This document shows positions 24,958-33,689 of a DNA stretch of 38,744 bases, in pieces (the first letter of the stretch is position 1; the number at the start of each line of letters is the position of its first letter). Where the stretch lies: the NCBI GenBank assembly GCA_024641285.1, contig JAHEDH010000015.1:1-38744 (forward strand). The letters are read 5' to 3'. The position numbers and the translations under genes were made by a program. Origin of the DNA: a bacterium (GTDB taxonomy: Bacteria; Actinomycetota; Acidimicrobiia; Spongiisociales; ZC4RG35). The notes under the pieces are model-generated. The model had not been told where the DNA came from. It saw only the letters and a list, made by a program, of their open reading frames with translations, and did no database searches.

Positions 24958-25388
24958 GCAATCGGCCGATCAGCGGCACTTCGCAGTCGGCGCAGATCAC
25001 CGCAGTGGTCGCCGTACCGAAGGAGGCGGCCCGCCACTTCTCGTCGAAGCTCCTCTATGAGACGGACTGCTGGGACACCTCCGAGGCGCTCAAATCGGGT
25101 GCACGAGACATCGTGGTGCTGGATGTCCGATCACCGGAGGCCCATGCCGCCGGGCACGTCCCCGGATCACACAGCCTGCCCCGGAGAGAGATCACGACCG
25201 CGCGGCTGGACGCGCTGTCGATCGACGCCGTGTTCGTGGTCTACTGCGCAGGTCCGCACTGCAACGGCGCAGACAAGGCAGCGCTCGAGATCGCCCGCCT
25301 GGGGAGACAGGTGAAGATCATGATCGGCGGCCATCATGGCTGGCAGGTGGAGGGACTCCCGCTCGAGGCTTCCAGCTCAATCGGTTGA
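24954..25388 (+). CDS. Single-domain rhodanese-like protein
   Basis: A 144-aa protein with one rhodanese domain: IVVLDVRSPEAHAAGHVPGS (about 53-72) and the active-site loop YCAGPHCNGADKAA with Cys98 as the probable persulfide-forming residue and Cys103 nearby. The CAGPHCNGA loop defines a recognisable rhodanese subgroup. It is the last gene of the MocR-divergent operon (ATGA overlap) and ends 12 bp inside the convergent hydrolase gene. The ATG at 24954 is chosen on that coupling; upstream sequence in this frame is antisense-free but belongs to the EamA gene. Confidence 0.9.
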   Translation: MSNRPISGTSQSAQITAVVAVPKEAARHFSSKLLYETDCWDTSEALKSGARDIVVLDVRSPEAHAAGHVPGSHSLPRREITTARLDALSIDAVFVVYCAGPHCNGADKAALEIARLGRQVKIMIGGHHGWQVEGLPLEASSSIG

Positions 25389-26201
25389 CCGAGCAAGGAA
25401 TCCGAGGGCGAGCTCGGCGAATCGTTCCCGCTGGTCGCGGTGCACGCTGTGCCCTGCACCCGGTATCCGGGCGAACTCCACTCCCTGGCAACGGTCGAGC
25501 CACCGCCCGGCGCCCGAATCCACTGCCGAGCCGAGCTCGGGCTCACCGGCGATGATGATCGTGGGACCTTCGATCGATTCGATCGCCGACCGCCAGGATC
25601 TTCCGTGCCATGACTGTCGCCGATCGAACAAGGCAACATCGACCGCTCGCTTCGACGAGACCCAGGCCATCACCTCGTCATGGGTCCAGTTCGGATTCTC
25701 CAACCTGCAGAGGTCGGCCAACTCGGCCGGTTCCATTGCAGCCACCTCTCTGACCCATTCTTCGAAGGGGTTCGCGCCGTTGCGTTCGCCATCCAGCTCT
25801 CTCCCGGTGAGTGGCGGGTCGATGAGCACCGTCGCCCGAACGAGATCCGGTCGGTCGGCGGCGAGATGCATCGCGGTGACCGCCCCCATGGAGTGACCGA
25901 CCACCACGACATTGCCGAGCTCCAGGACCTTCGCCAGCCGCTCGACGTCGGCGAGGCGCCCCGCCGCAGTGAACTCGTCACCGGCGAGCAGCGGCGTCCT
26001 GCCGTGCCCCCTGGCGTCGGGAGCGACCACCCGTCGCCCCAGATTCGTGAAGCGCGCCGCCGTCGACGTCCAACACGAGCCGTCGTCACTGAATCCGTGG
26101 AGCAGGAGCGCCGGTGCACCGGAACCCGCTTCCCACAGGTGAACCCGCCGATCGCCGATGTCGACGAATCGCGGGGCGAGCGGCGACGCCGGGGCGGTCA
26201 T
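25377..26201 (-). CDS. Alpha/beta-hydrolase
   Basis: A 274-aa protein with the canonical fold: oxyanion loop LLLHGFSDDG, nucleophile elbow GHSMGA (Ser104), a probable acid in the IIIAGEPELGS strand and catalytic His251 in GAGHSVH. PDARGHGRT and VLIDPPL are also typical. Substrate cannot be predicted. It is the last gene of the sbcD-sbcC-nurA operon: the ATG at 26201 overlaps the nurA stop by 4 bp. A DNA-repair role is not implied by the fold; co-transcription may be incidental. Its 3' end overlaps the convergent rhodanese gene by 12 bp. Confidence 0.9.
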   Translation of the reverse strand: MTAPASPLAPRFVDIGDRRVHLWEAGSGAPALLLHGFSDDGSCWTSTAARFTNLGRRVVAPDARGHGRTPLLAGDEFTAAGRLADVERLAKVLELGNVVVVGHSMGAVTAMHLAADRPDLVRATVLIDPPLTGRELDGERNGANPFEEWVREVAAMEPAELADLCRLENPNWTHDEVMAWVSSKRAVDVALFDRRQSWHGRSWRSAIESIEGPTIIIAGEPELGSAVDSGAGRWLDRCQGVEFARIPGAGHSVHRDQRERFAELALGFLARSTD

Positions 26202-27109
26202 GACCCGGCGGACGCGAGCCTGATGGCCCGCTCCATCAGGCTGGGATCGCCGAGCCGGCGCCGGAGGGTGCGTTCGAGACCTGCGATCGGGTACAGGTTC
26301 TGCGGTGCCCTGGGGTCCTTGTGCGGTTGCGAGGCGAACCGGGGAAGCACCGAAGCGACCGTGTCCGCCAGTCTGATCGCCTCGTCGATCGGGCCGTCGG
26401 CTGCCACCTCGCAACGCACCAGTCCACCGGCCGGACCGCCACCGATGGCGAGCCGCTGGTACCACGAATAGCGGTTCGAGCGTCCGCCGATCAAGAAGAT
26501 GGGAGTGCGGCGGGCGACCGGGAGGTCGAGCAGCAGTGACCGCACGTCGGGCGGCAGGTAGTGGGTGTGCTGGCGCTTGATGTAGCCGACCACGCCGTCG
26601 GGGTGGCGCCCGTGCGACAGCGGGCCGTCTACGACGACGAGCGACTCGCCGACGAACGAACGCGCCAGCTCGCCCTCCTGCTTCCCCATCTCCGATTGGA
26701 TGGCGAGCCAGAGATCCTCGGGTGACTCGCCGGCCGACGGGTGCACGCGGTAGGAGCCGTGTCTGGTGTCGAGGTCGGAGGCGCCCAGCGCGGAGGTGAA
26801 CAATCCACGCGCCGCTTCGACGGCAACCACCTCGGCGGTGCCGTTGGCGCGGACTGCTCCCGCCGCGTACACGGCACACAACCCCAGCGCGGGCAGATCG
26901 TTCGGCTGTTCGATCCAGACGTTGGCATCCACACGCCGCACGCCATCGATGAAGATCACGTCGGTACGACCATCCCACGATGGGGTGATGGCGGTCCACC
27001 TGGACGGGTCCACCTCGACATCCAGCTTGGGAGGCTGGGCCGCCTCTTGCATCGCCGCCTCCGACGACGGGCCATATTCGGCAGACCATGGCTCGACGGT
27101 GAATCGCAT
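26198..27109 (-). CDS. nurA: NurA-like nuclease
   Basis: A 303-aa protein that I read as a NurA-domain 5'-3' exonuclease/endonuclease. Support: an early acidic motif VIFIDGVRRVDA (Asp55) equivalent to the first catalytic Asp of NurA, a second one SLVVVDGPL (Asp161), GYIKRQHTHYLPP, and the C-terminal PHKDPRAPQNLYPI with a His (263) and the YP that close NurA domains. NurA works with the HerA translocase to resect DNA ends, in archaea beside Mre11-Rad50. Here the gene is coupled to sbcC by a 4-bp overlap, and a HerA-like ATPase lies at 34.4 kb. Context carries much of the call; similarity to archaeal NurA is distant. Confidence 0.65.
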   Translation of the reverse strand: MRFTVEPWSAEYGPSSEAAMQEAAQPPKLDVEVDPSRWTAITPSWDGRTDVIFIDGVRRVDANVWIEQPNDLPALGLCAVYAAGAVRANGTAEVVAVEAARGLFTSALGASDLDTRHGSYRVHPSAGESPEDLWLAIQSEMGKQEGELARSFVGESLVVVDGPLSHGRHPDGVVGYIKRQHTHYLPPDVRSLLLDLPVARRTPIFLIGGRSNRYSWYQRLAIGGGPAGGLVRCEVAADGPIDEAIRLADTVASVLPRFASQPHKDPRAPQNLYPIAGLERTLRRRLGDPSLMERAIRLASAGS

Positions 27110-29490
27110 CAGGCCTCCACCCGCTCGACCGTCGCACTGCCGGAGCGCTTCGAGACCTCGAATCTGACCGGGATCTGGTGCGCGAGCTCGGATACATGGG
27201 TGATGAGCCCCACGGTTCTCCCGTCGGAGCCCAATTCGTGGATCACGGCGGCCACCGTGTCGAGCGTCTCGGAATCGAGGGTCCCGAAACCTTCGTCGAG
27301 GAACACCGACTCGAGCCGTGCGGTGCCCGACATCGAGATCGATGCCATCTGGTCGGCGAGCGAGAGGGCGAGCGCCAACGACACGACAAAGGTCTCGCCG
27401 CCGGACAAGGTCTCGGGGGCGCGCCGTTCGTCGGCGTTCAGACGGTCGATGATCACGAAGTCCGACTTCTCGACGGCGAGCGCATACGCCCCACTCGACA
27501 GCTGTTCAAGCCGCTCGTTGGCGTGCACGACGAGATCGTGGACGACCTCTTCGATCAGCCAGCGCTCGAACCCGTTCACCTTGAGGTGGGTGGCGAGTGA
27601 TTTTGCGATGAGCGCGTCGTGCTCGAAGCCCTCGAGCGCCGCAGCGGACTTCACCTTGCGATCGAGGTCGCGGCGCATCCGCTCCAGCCGTTCGCCGAGC
27701 TGGGCGCGCATCATGAGTGCCTGTTCGTGCGGGTCGGAGCCCGGAGGCGTCGCGACACCAGCAGCGGCGATACGGCCGGCGATCGCGTCGGTGATCGCGG
27801 TGATGCCCTCCTGCTGTCGGCCCTCCGTCTCGGCGAGTCGCTTCGACTCGGCTTCGACCTCGAGAAGCCGCCGATCGCACCACTCCAGGAACGCCGACCA
27901 CTCGCCACCGAGGTCGCGCCTCCTGATGTCAGGTGGTTCGAGCGATGTCACTGCCATGCGATGTCGATCGAGAAGCGTCCAGAACTCATCGGTCGTCTCG
28001 GTGATCGACGCGATCCGTTCGTCGGCGGCGGCGACACGCTTCCTCGCCTGTGCGGCCGCCTCGCCCGCAGCCAATAGTCGATCACTCGCCGTCTTGAGGC
28101 GGCGTTGGTGATCTTCGAGTTCGGAGCGAGACTTCCGTTCGGTTCGATCGATGATCTCTGTGCGTTCGGCGGTCAGGCGGCCCAGCTGTGAGCGGAACTC
28201 GTCGAGCTGCGTTGCCAGCGACACCCTCGAGTTTCTCGCCGACGCGACCGCTTCGGCGATTGCCTTGGCTGCGTCGACCGCCTCCGACAGCGACGTCTCG
28301 TCCTCATCGTCGGCGACCAGTTGCTCGGCGTCGAGCGTTCGCCGGCACACCGGGCACGGCTCGCCCGCTCTTGCGGAGATGCGCAGTGCATGGGCGGCAT
28401 GCTCGGTGCGAAGGCGCTCCAACCTGGTCTCGGCATGCGATGCCTCGAGCCCGAGTTTCTCCTCCTCGCCGAGCGCCAGGGCCAATGCGGCTTCCAGATC
28501 CGAGATCTTCTGCTCGCCGGCGGCGAGCCGGCCCGACAGCTTCTCCGCCTGTTCGACGAGACCGAGCAGTCGTGCCACTTCTGCGGGGTCACCGAGCTCG
28601 GCCGTCGATGCCTGGGCCTGCTCGAGTGACGCGGCTGCGTCCTCGAGTTGTGCTGCCGCCGCCGTCCGCTCAGTGGTGGCCGCCGACAACCGCTCGTCGA
28701 TGGCAGCCAGCCCATCGGGGAGCTCGATCAGACGCAACGATCGGACGAGCTTGTCCGCCTCCTCACGCTTCCGGGCGGTCGCAGCGCGCTGGGCCCGCGC
28801 TTCGGCGAGTCGTGTCCGCTCCCCCGCCGACCACTCGATCGCATCGTTTAGGGTTGCGAGCGTCTTCTCGAGCTCTCCGAGCGCCTCGGGCGTCACCTCG
28901 CTCAACTGTTTCAGGGTGTCCTGGAGAGATTCGGCGCGGACCTCGGATGCCTGGGCCCGCTGGACGGCCAGATCCCTCACCTGCGAGTATCGGCCCAGAT
29001 CGAGCAATTCCCGCAGCAACGCCTGTCGATCGGAGGACCCGTCGAGCAGGAAGGAGGCGAATTTGCCCTGCGGGAGGACAACCGACTTGGTGAAGTGCTC
29101 GTAGGTGAGGCCGAGCAGGCGCTCCACCGCCTCGGTCAGCTCGGACGCCCCGACGACCACCTCCGGCCCTCCCTCGAGCCGTGCCTCGTTGGTCGTCGCA
29201 CCGGTCTTCGTGCGCTGAACGACTCGCGTCGCCGAGTACGTGACGCCGTTCACCGAGAACTGGAACCGGATACGGGCCCGTTGCGCTCCCAAACTGATGA
29301 CCGGTTCGACACGGCCCTTTCGCAGCCGCGGGATCGATCCGTACAACGCGAATGTGATCGCATCGATGATCGAAGACTTGCCCGACCCGGTCGGGCCAAC
29401 GAGGACGAACAGGTCGAGGTCGGAGAAGTCGACCTCGACCGGATTGCGAAAGGCGGTGAAGCCCTCCATTTCGAGATACTCAGGTCGCAT
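27109..29490 (-). CDS. sbcC: SbcC/Rad50-type SMC ATPase, subunit of the SbcCD nuclease
   Basis: A 793-aa protein with the Rad50 layout: Walker A GPTGSGKSS (32-40) and Q-loop VVLPQGKFASFL near the N terminus, two long coiled coils around a zinc hook CPVC (about residue 380), then the ABC signature LSGGETFVVSLALALS (about 695) and Walker B VFLDEGFGTLD (about 727) with D-loop. It is shorter than E. coli SbcC (over 1000 aa), mainly in the coils. With SbcD it cleaves hairpins and processes double-strand ends. The ATG at 29490 lies 11 bp inside the end of sbcD; the stop overlaps nurA. Confidence 0.95.
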   Translation of the reverse strand: MRPEYLEMEGFTAFRNPVEVDFSDLDLFVLVGPTGSGKSSIIDAITFALYGSIPRLRKGRVEPVISLGAQRARIRFQFSVNGVTYSATRVVQRTKTGATTNEARLEGGPEVVVGASELTEAVERLLGLTYEHFTKSVVLPQGKFASFLLDGSSDRQALLRELLDLGRYSQVRDLAVQRAQASEVRAESLQDTLKQLSEVTPEALGELEKTLATLNDAIEWSAGERTRLAEARAQRAATARKREEADKLVRSLRLIELPDGLAAIDERLSAATTERTAAAAQLEDAAASLEQAQASTAELGDPAEVARLLGLVEQAEKLSGRLAAGEQKISDLEAALALALGEEEKLGLEASHAETRLERLRTEHAAHALRISARAGEPCPVCRRTLDAEQLVADDEDETSLSEAVDAAKAIAEAVASARNSRVSLATQLDEFRSQLGRLTAERTEIIDRTERKSRSELEDHQRRLKTASDRLLAAGEAAAQARKRVAAADERIASITETTDEFWTLLDRHRMAVTSLEPPDIRRRDLGGEWSAFLEWCDRRLLEVEAESKRLAETEGRQQEGITAITDAIAGRIAAAGVATPPGSDPHEQALMMRAQLGERLERMRRDLDRKVKSAAALEGFEHDALIAKSLATHLKVNGFERWLIEEVVHDLVVHANERLEQLSSGAYALAVEKSDFVIIDRLNADERRAPETLSGGETFVVSLALALSLADQMASISMSGTARLESVFLDEGFGTLDSETLDTVAAVIHELGSDGRTVGLITHVSELAHQIPVRFEVSKRSGSATVERVEA

Positions 29491-30613
29491 GGACTCGATC
29501 CAGCAGTTCTCTGAAGAGCGCCACGACGGGCGGGTCCTGGACGTTCCTCGAGGCGAGATATTCCGCGAAGACCTCCTCCTCGGGACGTTCGAGGCGGCCC
29601 GAGGATTCGTGCTCGTCTCGGCGCTGTTCACTGGCGGCGATGACGACGTCGACGACCCGATCGGACAGCGATCTGATCTCCGAGGCCAGGCCCGCCCTGG
29701 ACGGCTCTTCGACGTAGATCTTCAGAAGGTCGGCATCCGTTTCTGCGATCGCGGCCTCGATCTGAGCGACCGTTCCACGGACGACCGCGAGCCGACGGCC
29801 CGATTCGACCGGCACGCCGGTGACCTTGGCGGGCAGACCGGGTTCGGCATCGACGACGAGAACGCCCTTACGGTCCTCGACCTCGCCGAAGTCCAACTGC
29901 AGGGGCGACCCGGCGTACCAGGCGGGAGCGGCGTGGGGAATCCTCTGCTGGCGGTGGAGATGGCCGAGCGCGACGTAGGAGAGCGTCGATGGGAATGCGG
30001 AGGGAGGCACCGCGTACCCGAAGATGTGCGCTTGACGCTCCGAGCCCGCTTCGGCGGCGCCGTGGACCATCAGGTGACCGAGCACAACGTTCACCGTGGA
30101 GATCGTCATCGAGCTGCAGAGCGCCGCAAGGACGCTCCGCATGCGGTCGGCATACTGCATACCGTGATCGTCGGGGTCGAGGCTCATCAGATCGTCGGCC
30201 TTGACGATCCCGCGCTGGGACGTCCACGGCACCATCGCCACCTTGCAGGCGAGCCCCGGGACCTCGATGACCCCACCCTCTTCCGGTCGCCGGAGGCCGG
30301 AGCCGATCGTGATCCGGCCCAGTCCGAGCAACGGCTCGAGCGCTGCGAACCGTCTGGCGTTGTCGTGATTGCCCGCGACGGCGACGACCGGCGCGATCTC
30401 TGCGAGATCGAGCAGGGCACGAAACACGATGGACTCCGACTCGGGAGCCGGTGCGCCGGTGTCGAAGAGGTCTCCTGCGACGAGCACCAGGTCGACCGAC
30501 TGGGCGTCGGCAATCTGGGTGATCTCGGCCAGGACGGCTCGGTGCTCTGCGGCCCGGCTGCGACCGCGGATCGATCTACCCACGTGCCAATCGGAGGTGT
30601 GCAGGATCTTCAC
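29480..30613 (-). CDS. sbcD: SbcD/Mre11-type nuclease subunit of the SbcCD complex
   Basis: A 377-aa calcineurin-like phosphoesterase with all Mre11 metal motifs: ILHTSDWHVG (Asp8, His10), VAGDLFD (Asp48), VAGNHD (82-84), VLGHLMVHGA and VALGHLHRQQ. It provides the Mn-dependent exo/endonuclease of the SbcCD complex. The start is set at the GTG at 30613: it places KILHTSDWH at the N terminus, and TACCCT lies exactly 6 nt upstream, so the operon mRNA is probably leaderless. Its promoter lies back-to-back with that of the divergent mpgS gene. First gene of sbcD-sbcC-nurA-hydrolase. Confidence 0.95.
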   Translation of the reverse strand: MKILHTSDWHVGRSIRGRSRAAEHRAVLAEITQIADAQSVDLVLVAGDLFDTGAPAPESESIVFRALLDLAEIAPVVAVAGNHDNARRFAALEPLLGLGRITIGSGLRRPEEGGVIEVPGLACKVAMVPWTSQRGIVKADDLMSLDPDDHGMQYADRMRSVLAALCSSMTISTVNVVLGHLMVHGAAEAGSERQAHIFGYAVPPSAFPSTLSYVALGHLHRQQRIPHAAPAWYAGSPLQLDFGEVEDRKGVLVVDAEPGLPAKVTGVPVESGRRLAVVRGTVAQIEAAIAETDADLLKIYVEEPSRAGLASEIRSLSDRVVDVVIAASEQRRDEHESSGRLERPEEEVFAEYLASRNVQDPPVVALFRELLDRVHAT

Positions 30614-30619
30614 AACGGG

Positions 30620-30662
30620 AGGGTACCGACGGGCGGTGACAGAAACCCACCACCCGTATCCT
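30620..30662. promoter_or_regulatory. Overlapping divergent promoters of sbcD and mpgS
   Basis: Minus-strand TACCCT (30620-30625) is 6 nt before the sbcD GTG; plus-strand TATCCT (30657-30662) is 6 nt before the mpgS ATG. Only 31 bp separate the two -10 boxes, so the -35 regions must interlock. GTGACA (30636-30641) is a possible -35 for mpgS, though with a short 15-bp spacer. Confidence 0.5.
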
Positions 30663-30668
30663 GTGGAC

Positions 30669-31805
30669 ATGCGCATCACCTTCCCGCCAGCCCATGAGCG
30701 ACTGGGCGCAGTTCGGATCTACGAGGCGGGCAGGATCATCGAGTTGGACTCTGCCGGGGACTCCTGCGACGCAGACGCGCAACCCGACCATGCTTTCCTT
30801 TCGTCGGAGGTCCTCGAGATGGCGCATCGCGACCTCACGATCGTCGTGCCGATCAAGAACGAGCGGCGAAGCACACTCAGAGGTGTCCTGTCGGGGATCC
30901 CGGGAGGGTGCAAGGTCGTGATCATCTCCGCGTCGGAGCACGCTCCCATCGATCGGTTCCAGCTCGAGCGTGAGGTCGTCGACGATTTCGTGGCGGCGAC
31001 CGGTAGGCCCGTGCTGCACCTGCACCAGCGCGACGCCGTCGTGGCCTCAGCCTTCGAGGCCTCGATGCCAGAACTGTGTGATGAGCGCGGGCTCATCCGG
31101 CAGGGCAAGGGCGAAGCGATGCTGATGGGGGCGATGATCGCCAGCGGGCTCGGCAGTCGAGCGGTCGGCTACGTCGACGCCGACAATTACGTTCCCGGCG
31201 CCGTGAACGAGTACGTCAGGATCTTCTCGGCGACCATCGCCTCGGCGCGCTCGGACAGCACCATGGGCCGTATCTCGTGGCAATCGAAGCCGAAGGTCCA
31301 GGATGGCGGCCTCGTGTTCAATCGCTGGGGCCGGAGCACCACCGTGTCGAATCGCGTGCTCAACGAGCTGCTGTCCCACTATCTGGGCGAAGGAACGCGG
31401 ATCATCACGACCGGTAATGCCGGCGAACAGGTGATTTCGATGGCGCTCGCAGCCAGGCTGCGTTTCAGCGGCTCGTTCGGCGCCGAGACGGGACAGCTCG
31501 TCGACATGATGGAGCAGTTCGGTGGGATCATCCAACCGATCGGAGACGTGCCCGATCGCGTCGACGTGATCCAGACCGAGACCATCAACCCCCATTTCCA
31601 TGAGGACAAAGGTGAAGCGCACGTCTCCGGGATGCGTGAGCTGTCCATCGCGACGATCACGGCATCGCCGATCTGCCCGCGGCATGTCGCCGAGGCGTTT
31701 CCGACATCGGTGGCCGCTCCAGTGCGCTACCCGGCCTTCGCCGACAGGCCGGCGCTCGACGTCGAACATATCCAGAAGGTCGGCGTGACCGGACTCGACC
31801 CATGA
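30669..31805 (+). CDS. mpgS: Mannosyl-3-phosphoglycerate synthase (archaeal-type, GT55)
   Basis: A 378-aa glycosyltransferase that transfers mannose from GDP-mannose to 3-phosphoglycerate, the first step in making the compatible solute mannosylglycerate. The match with hyperthermophile MpgS runs the whole length: GAVRIYEAGRIIELD, IVVPIKNE (58-65), GKGEAMLMG, GYVDADNYVPGAVNEYV with the DxD (170-172), SKPKV, TTGNAGEQ and ETINPHFHEDKGEAHV (304-319). The ATG at 30669 follows TATCCT by 6 nt. No mannosyl-3-phosphoglycerate phosphatase is adjacent or elsewhere in the window. The GDP-mannose donor could come from the manC product. ATGA overlap with the DUF952 gene. Confidence 0.93.
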   Translation: MRITFPPAHERLGAVRIYEAGRIIELDSAGDSCDADAQPDHAFLSSEVLEMAHRDLTIVVPIKNERRSTLRGVLSGIPGGCKVVIISASEHAPIDRFQLEREVVDDFVAATGRPVLHLHQRDAVVASAFEASMPELCDERGLIRQGKGEAMLMGAMIASGLGSRAVGYVDADNYVPGAVNEYVRIFSATIASARSDSTMGRISWQSKPKVQDGGLVFNRWGRSTTVSNRVLNELLSHYLGEGTRIITTGNAGEQVISMALAARLRFSGSFGAETGQLVDMMEQFGGIIQPIGDVPDRVDVIQTETINPHFHEDKGEAHVSGMRELSIATITASPICPRHVAEAFPTSVAAPVRYPAFADRPALDVEHIQKVGVTGLDP

Positions 31806-32134
31806 TCTTCCACCTCGCGGCTCGCGACGAGTGGAGCGGCGCAGGCTCGTACCGGCCGGCATCGCTCACAGACGAAGGGTTCATCCACTGTTCTACTGCC
31901 GCTCAGCTCATCGACGTTGCCAACGCGCTCTACGCAGGGCGTGACGACCTACTGCTCGTGACGATCGACCCCGACTTGTCGAGCGCACCGGTCGTCTTCG
32001 AGGACTGCTACGAGACCGGTCAACGGTTCCCGCACGTCTACGGGATGATCGACGAGGAGGCGGTCGTGTCGGTCGATGGGTTCCGGCCGGACGGGGCCGG
32101 CCGGTTCACGTGGGAGTCCCCCGTCGACGCGTGA
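31802..32134 (+). CDS. DUF952 family protein
   Basis: A 110-aa protein of the DUF952 group: IFHLAARDEWSGA at the start, then GFIHCSTAAQLIDVAN with a conserved His-Cys-Ser, LLLVTIDPD and FPHVYG near the end. The family has no settled biochemical role that I know; the conserved FIHCS segment suggests an active or ligand-binding site. It is translationally coupled to mpgS through an ATGA overlap. It shows no HAD motifs, so it does not look like the missing phosphatase. Confidence 0.88.
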   Translation: MIFHLAARDEWSGAGSYRPASLTDEGFIHCSTAAQLIDVANALYAGRDDLLLVTIDPDLSSAPVVFEDCYETGQRFPHVYGMIDEEAVVSVDGFRPDGAGRFTWESPVDA

Positions 32135-32190
32135 CGCCACGAAAGTGCGGCTTCGGTCATCCGACACTCCCCCGATACCCTTCCTTCCCA

Positions 32191-33585
32191 ATGTCGCCAC
32201 GTCCCCGGCTGTTCGGTCACATCGTTGCTCTCGTGCTGGCATCGTCGCTGGCCGCCGCCTGCGGGTCATCGTCGACGCCGAGCACGCTCGACGCCTCGAC
32301 CAATTCGACCGTTCCCGTCACGAGCTCGACCGTTCCCCTAACCTCGACGACCACTGCTCCGGAGGCCTCGGGCGCGTATCCCGACCTGGACGTCGGGTTC
32401 ACAGAAGAGGGGTACCCGCGACTGGGCGATGCCGACGCTCCGGTGTCGCTCGTCGAGTTCAGCGACTATCTGTGCCCGTTCTGTGGACGTCACTTCGCCG
32501 AGACCGTGCCGCAACTCATCGACGAGTACGCCGCTTCGGGAGCAGTCAACTTCGTCTTCAGGGACTTCCCGATCGAAGACCTCCATCCCAACGCCCCAGC
32601 CGGGCACGCGGCCGCTCGTTGCGTGGCAGAACAGGACGCCAGATCGTTCTGGGAGTACCACGACGCCCTCTTCTCCGACCAGGAGGCCTGGGCGAACCTC
32701 TCCGAGACGGGGCCGTTCCTGGCGGCGCTCGCCGAACAGGTGGAAGCCGATCCCGATCTGTACCGGGCCTGCATCGACTCGGGCCGAACCTCGCCGGCGG
32801 TCGAACAGAGCATCGCCGACGTGCGGGCGCTCGGGTTCAGCGCCACCCCCAGCTTTCAGGTCATCGACAACCGAACCGGCGAGACATACCCACTCGTAGG
32901 AGCACAGCCGTTCAACGTGTTCACGTCGACGCTCGACGCCGTGATCGCCGGCGGCTCCCCACCCACCACCGCCGCACCCCCGCCACCCGAACTGCCGTTC
33001 TGGCTGAGCACCGAGGGGCTCTCCCCCGACCCGGACCGACCCGGCTACACGGTTGCCGGGGACGCATACAAGGGGAGTCCGGATGCCCGACTCGTCGTGG
33101 TGGAAGTCTCGGACCTGCAATGCCCGTTCTGCCAACGGCACGCCCTGGAGACGCAACCGACCCTCGACGAGATGTACGTCGACAGCGGTCGCATCCTCTG
33201 GGTGTTCAAACATCTGCCGCTCCCGATACACCCCCAGGCCGTCGATGCGGCGGTCGCCGCCGAGTGCGCCGGCGACCAGGGGACGTTCTGGCCGATGCAC
33301 GATCTGCTGTTCGAGACCGTCGACCGCTGGGGCATCGAGTCACCCGGACCGACGCTCACCGATCTCGCCGGTGAGCTGGGGCTCGATACTGGAACCTTCG
33401 CCGCCTGTCTCGACAGCAGATCGGCACTCGAGCGGGTCTTGGCGGACTCGAACGATCTGTCCGGAGTCATCGGAAGCACACCCACCTTTGTCATCGTGCG
33501 GGAAGGACGCGCCTCGGTGATCGAGGGCGCCCGGCCGCTCGAGGACTTCACGGGCTTCTTCGATCAGGCGCTCGGCGACGGGTGA
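32191..33585 (+). CDS. Lipoprotein with two tandem DsbA-like thioredoxin domains
   Basis: A 464-aa precursor with a lipoprotein signal (HIVALVLASSL, lipobox AAAC, Cys24) and a Ser/Thr-rich tether to about residue 60. Two DsbA-type domains follow: the first with CPFC at 95-98 and cis-Pro in SATPSF, the second, after a Pro-rich linker (about 256-270), with CPFC at 311-314 and cis-Pro in GSTPTF. Both keep FxDFP/FKHLPL strands of the DSBA/Thioredoxin_4 family. It should oxidise or isomerise thiols outside the membrane; a VKOR-like partner is not in the window. ATG at 32191 follows TACCCT by 9 nt. The duplicated arrangement is unusual for this family. Confidence 0.88.
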   Translation: MSPRPRLFGHIVALVLASSLAAACGSSSTPSTLDASTNSTVPVTSSTVPLTSTTTAPEASGAYPDLDVGFTEEGYPRLGDADAPVSLVEFSDYLCPFCGRHFAETVPQLIDEYAASGAVNFVFRDFPIEDLHPNAPAGHAAARCVAEQDARSFWEYHDALFSDQEAWANLSETGPFLAALAEQVEADPDLYRACIDSGRTSPAVEQSIADVRALGFSATPSFQVIDNRTGETYPLVGAQPFNVFTSTLDAVIAGGSPPTTAAPPPPELPFWLSTEGLSPDPDRPGYTVAGDAYKGSPDARLVVVEVSDLQCPFCQRHALETQPTLDEMYVDSGRILWVFKHLPLPIHPQAVDAAVAAECAGDQGTFWPMHDLLFETVDRWGIESPGPTLTDLAGELGLDTGTFAACLDSRSALERVLADSNDLSGVIGSTPTFVIVREGRASVIEGARPLEDFTGFFDQALGDG

Positions 33586-33689
33586 CGCCTGATCATCGGC
33601 GTTGCCAGAGAGCACGGCCCTGCGCCCGAGGCCTACTCAGAATGCGCTGAGCCGTCACCATCGCAGTGAGAAGGCATCGGGGCGTTCGG
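33586..33689. other. Short convergent spacer
   Basis: About 100 bp between the DsbA-like gene and the convergent mazF. I see no clear hairpin with T-run and no other signal. Confidence 0.4.
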
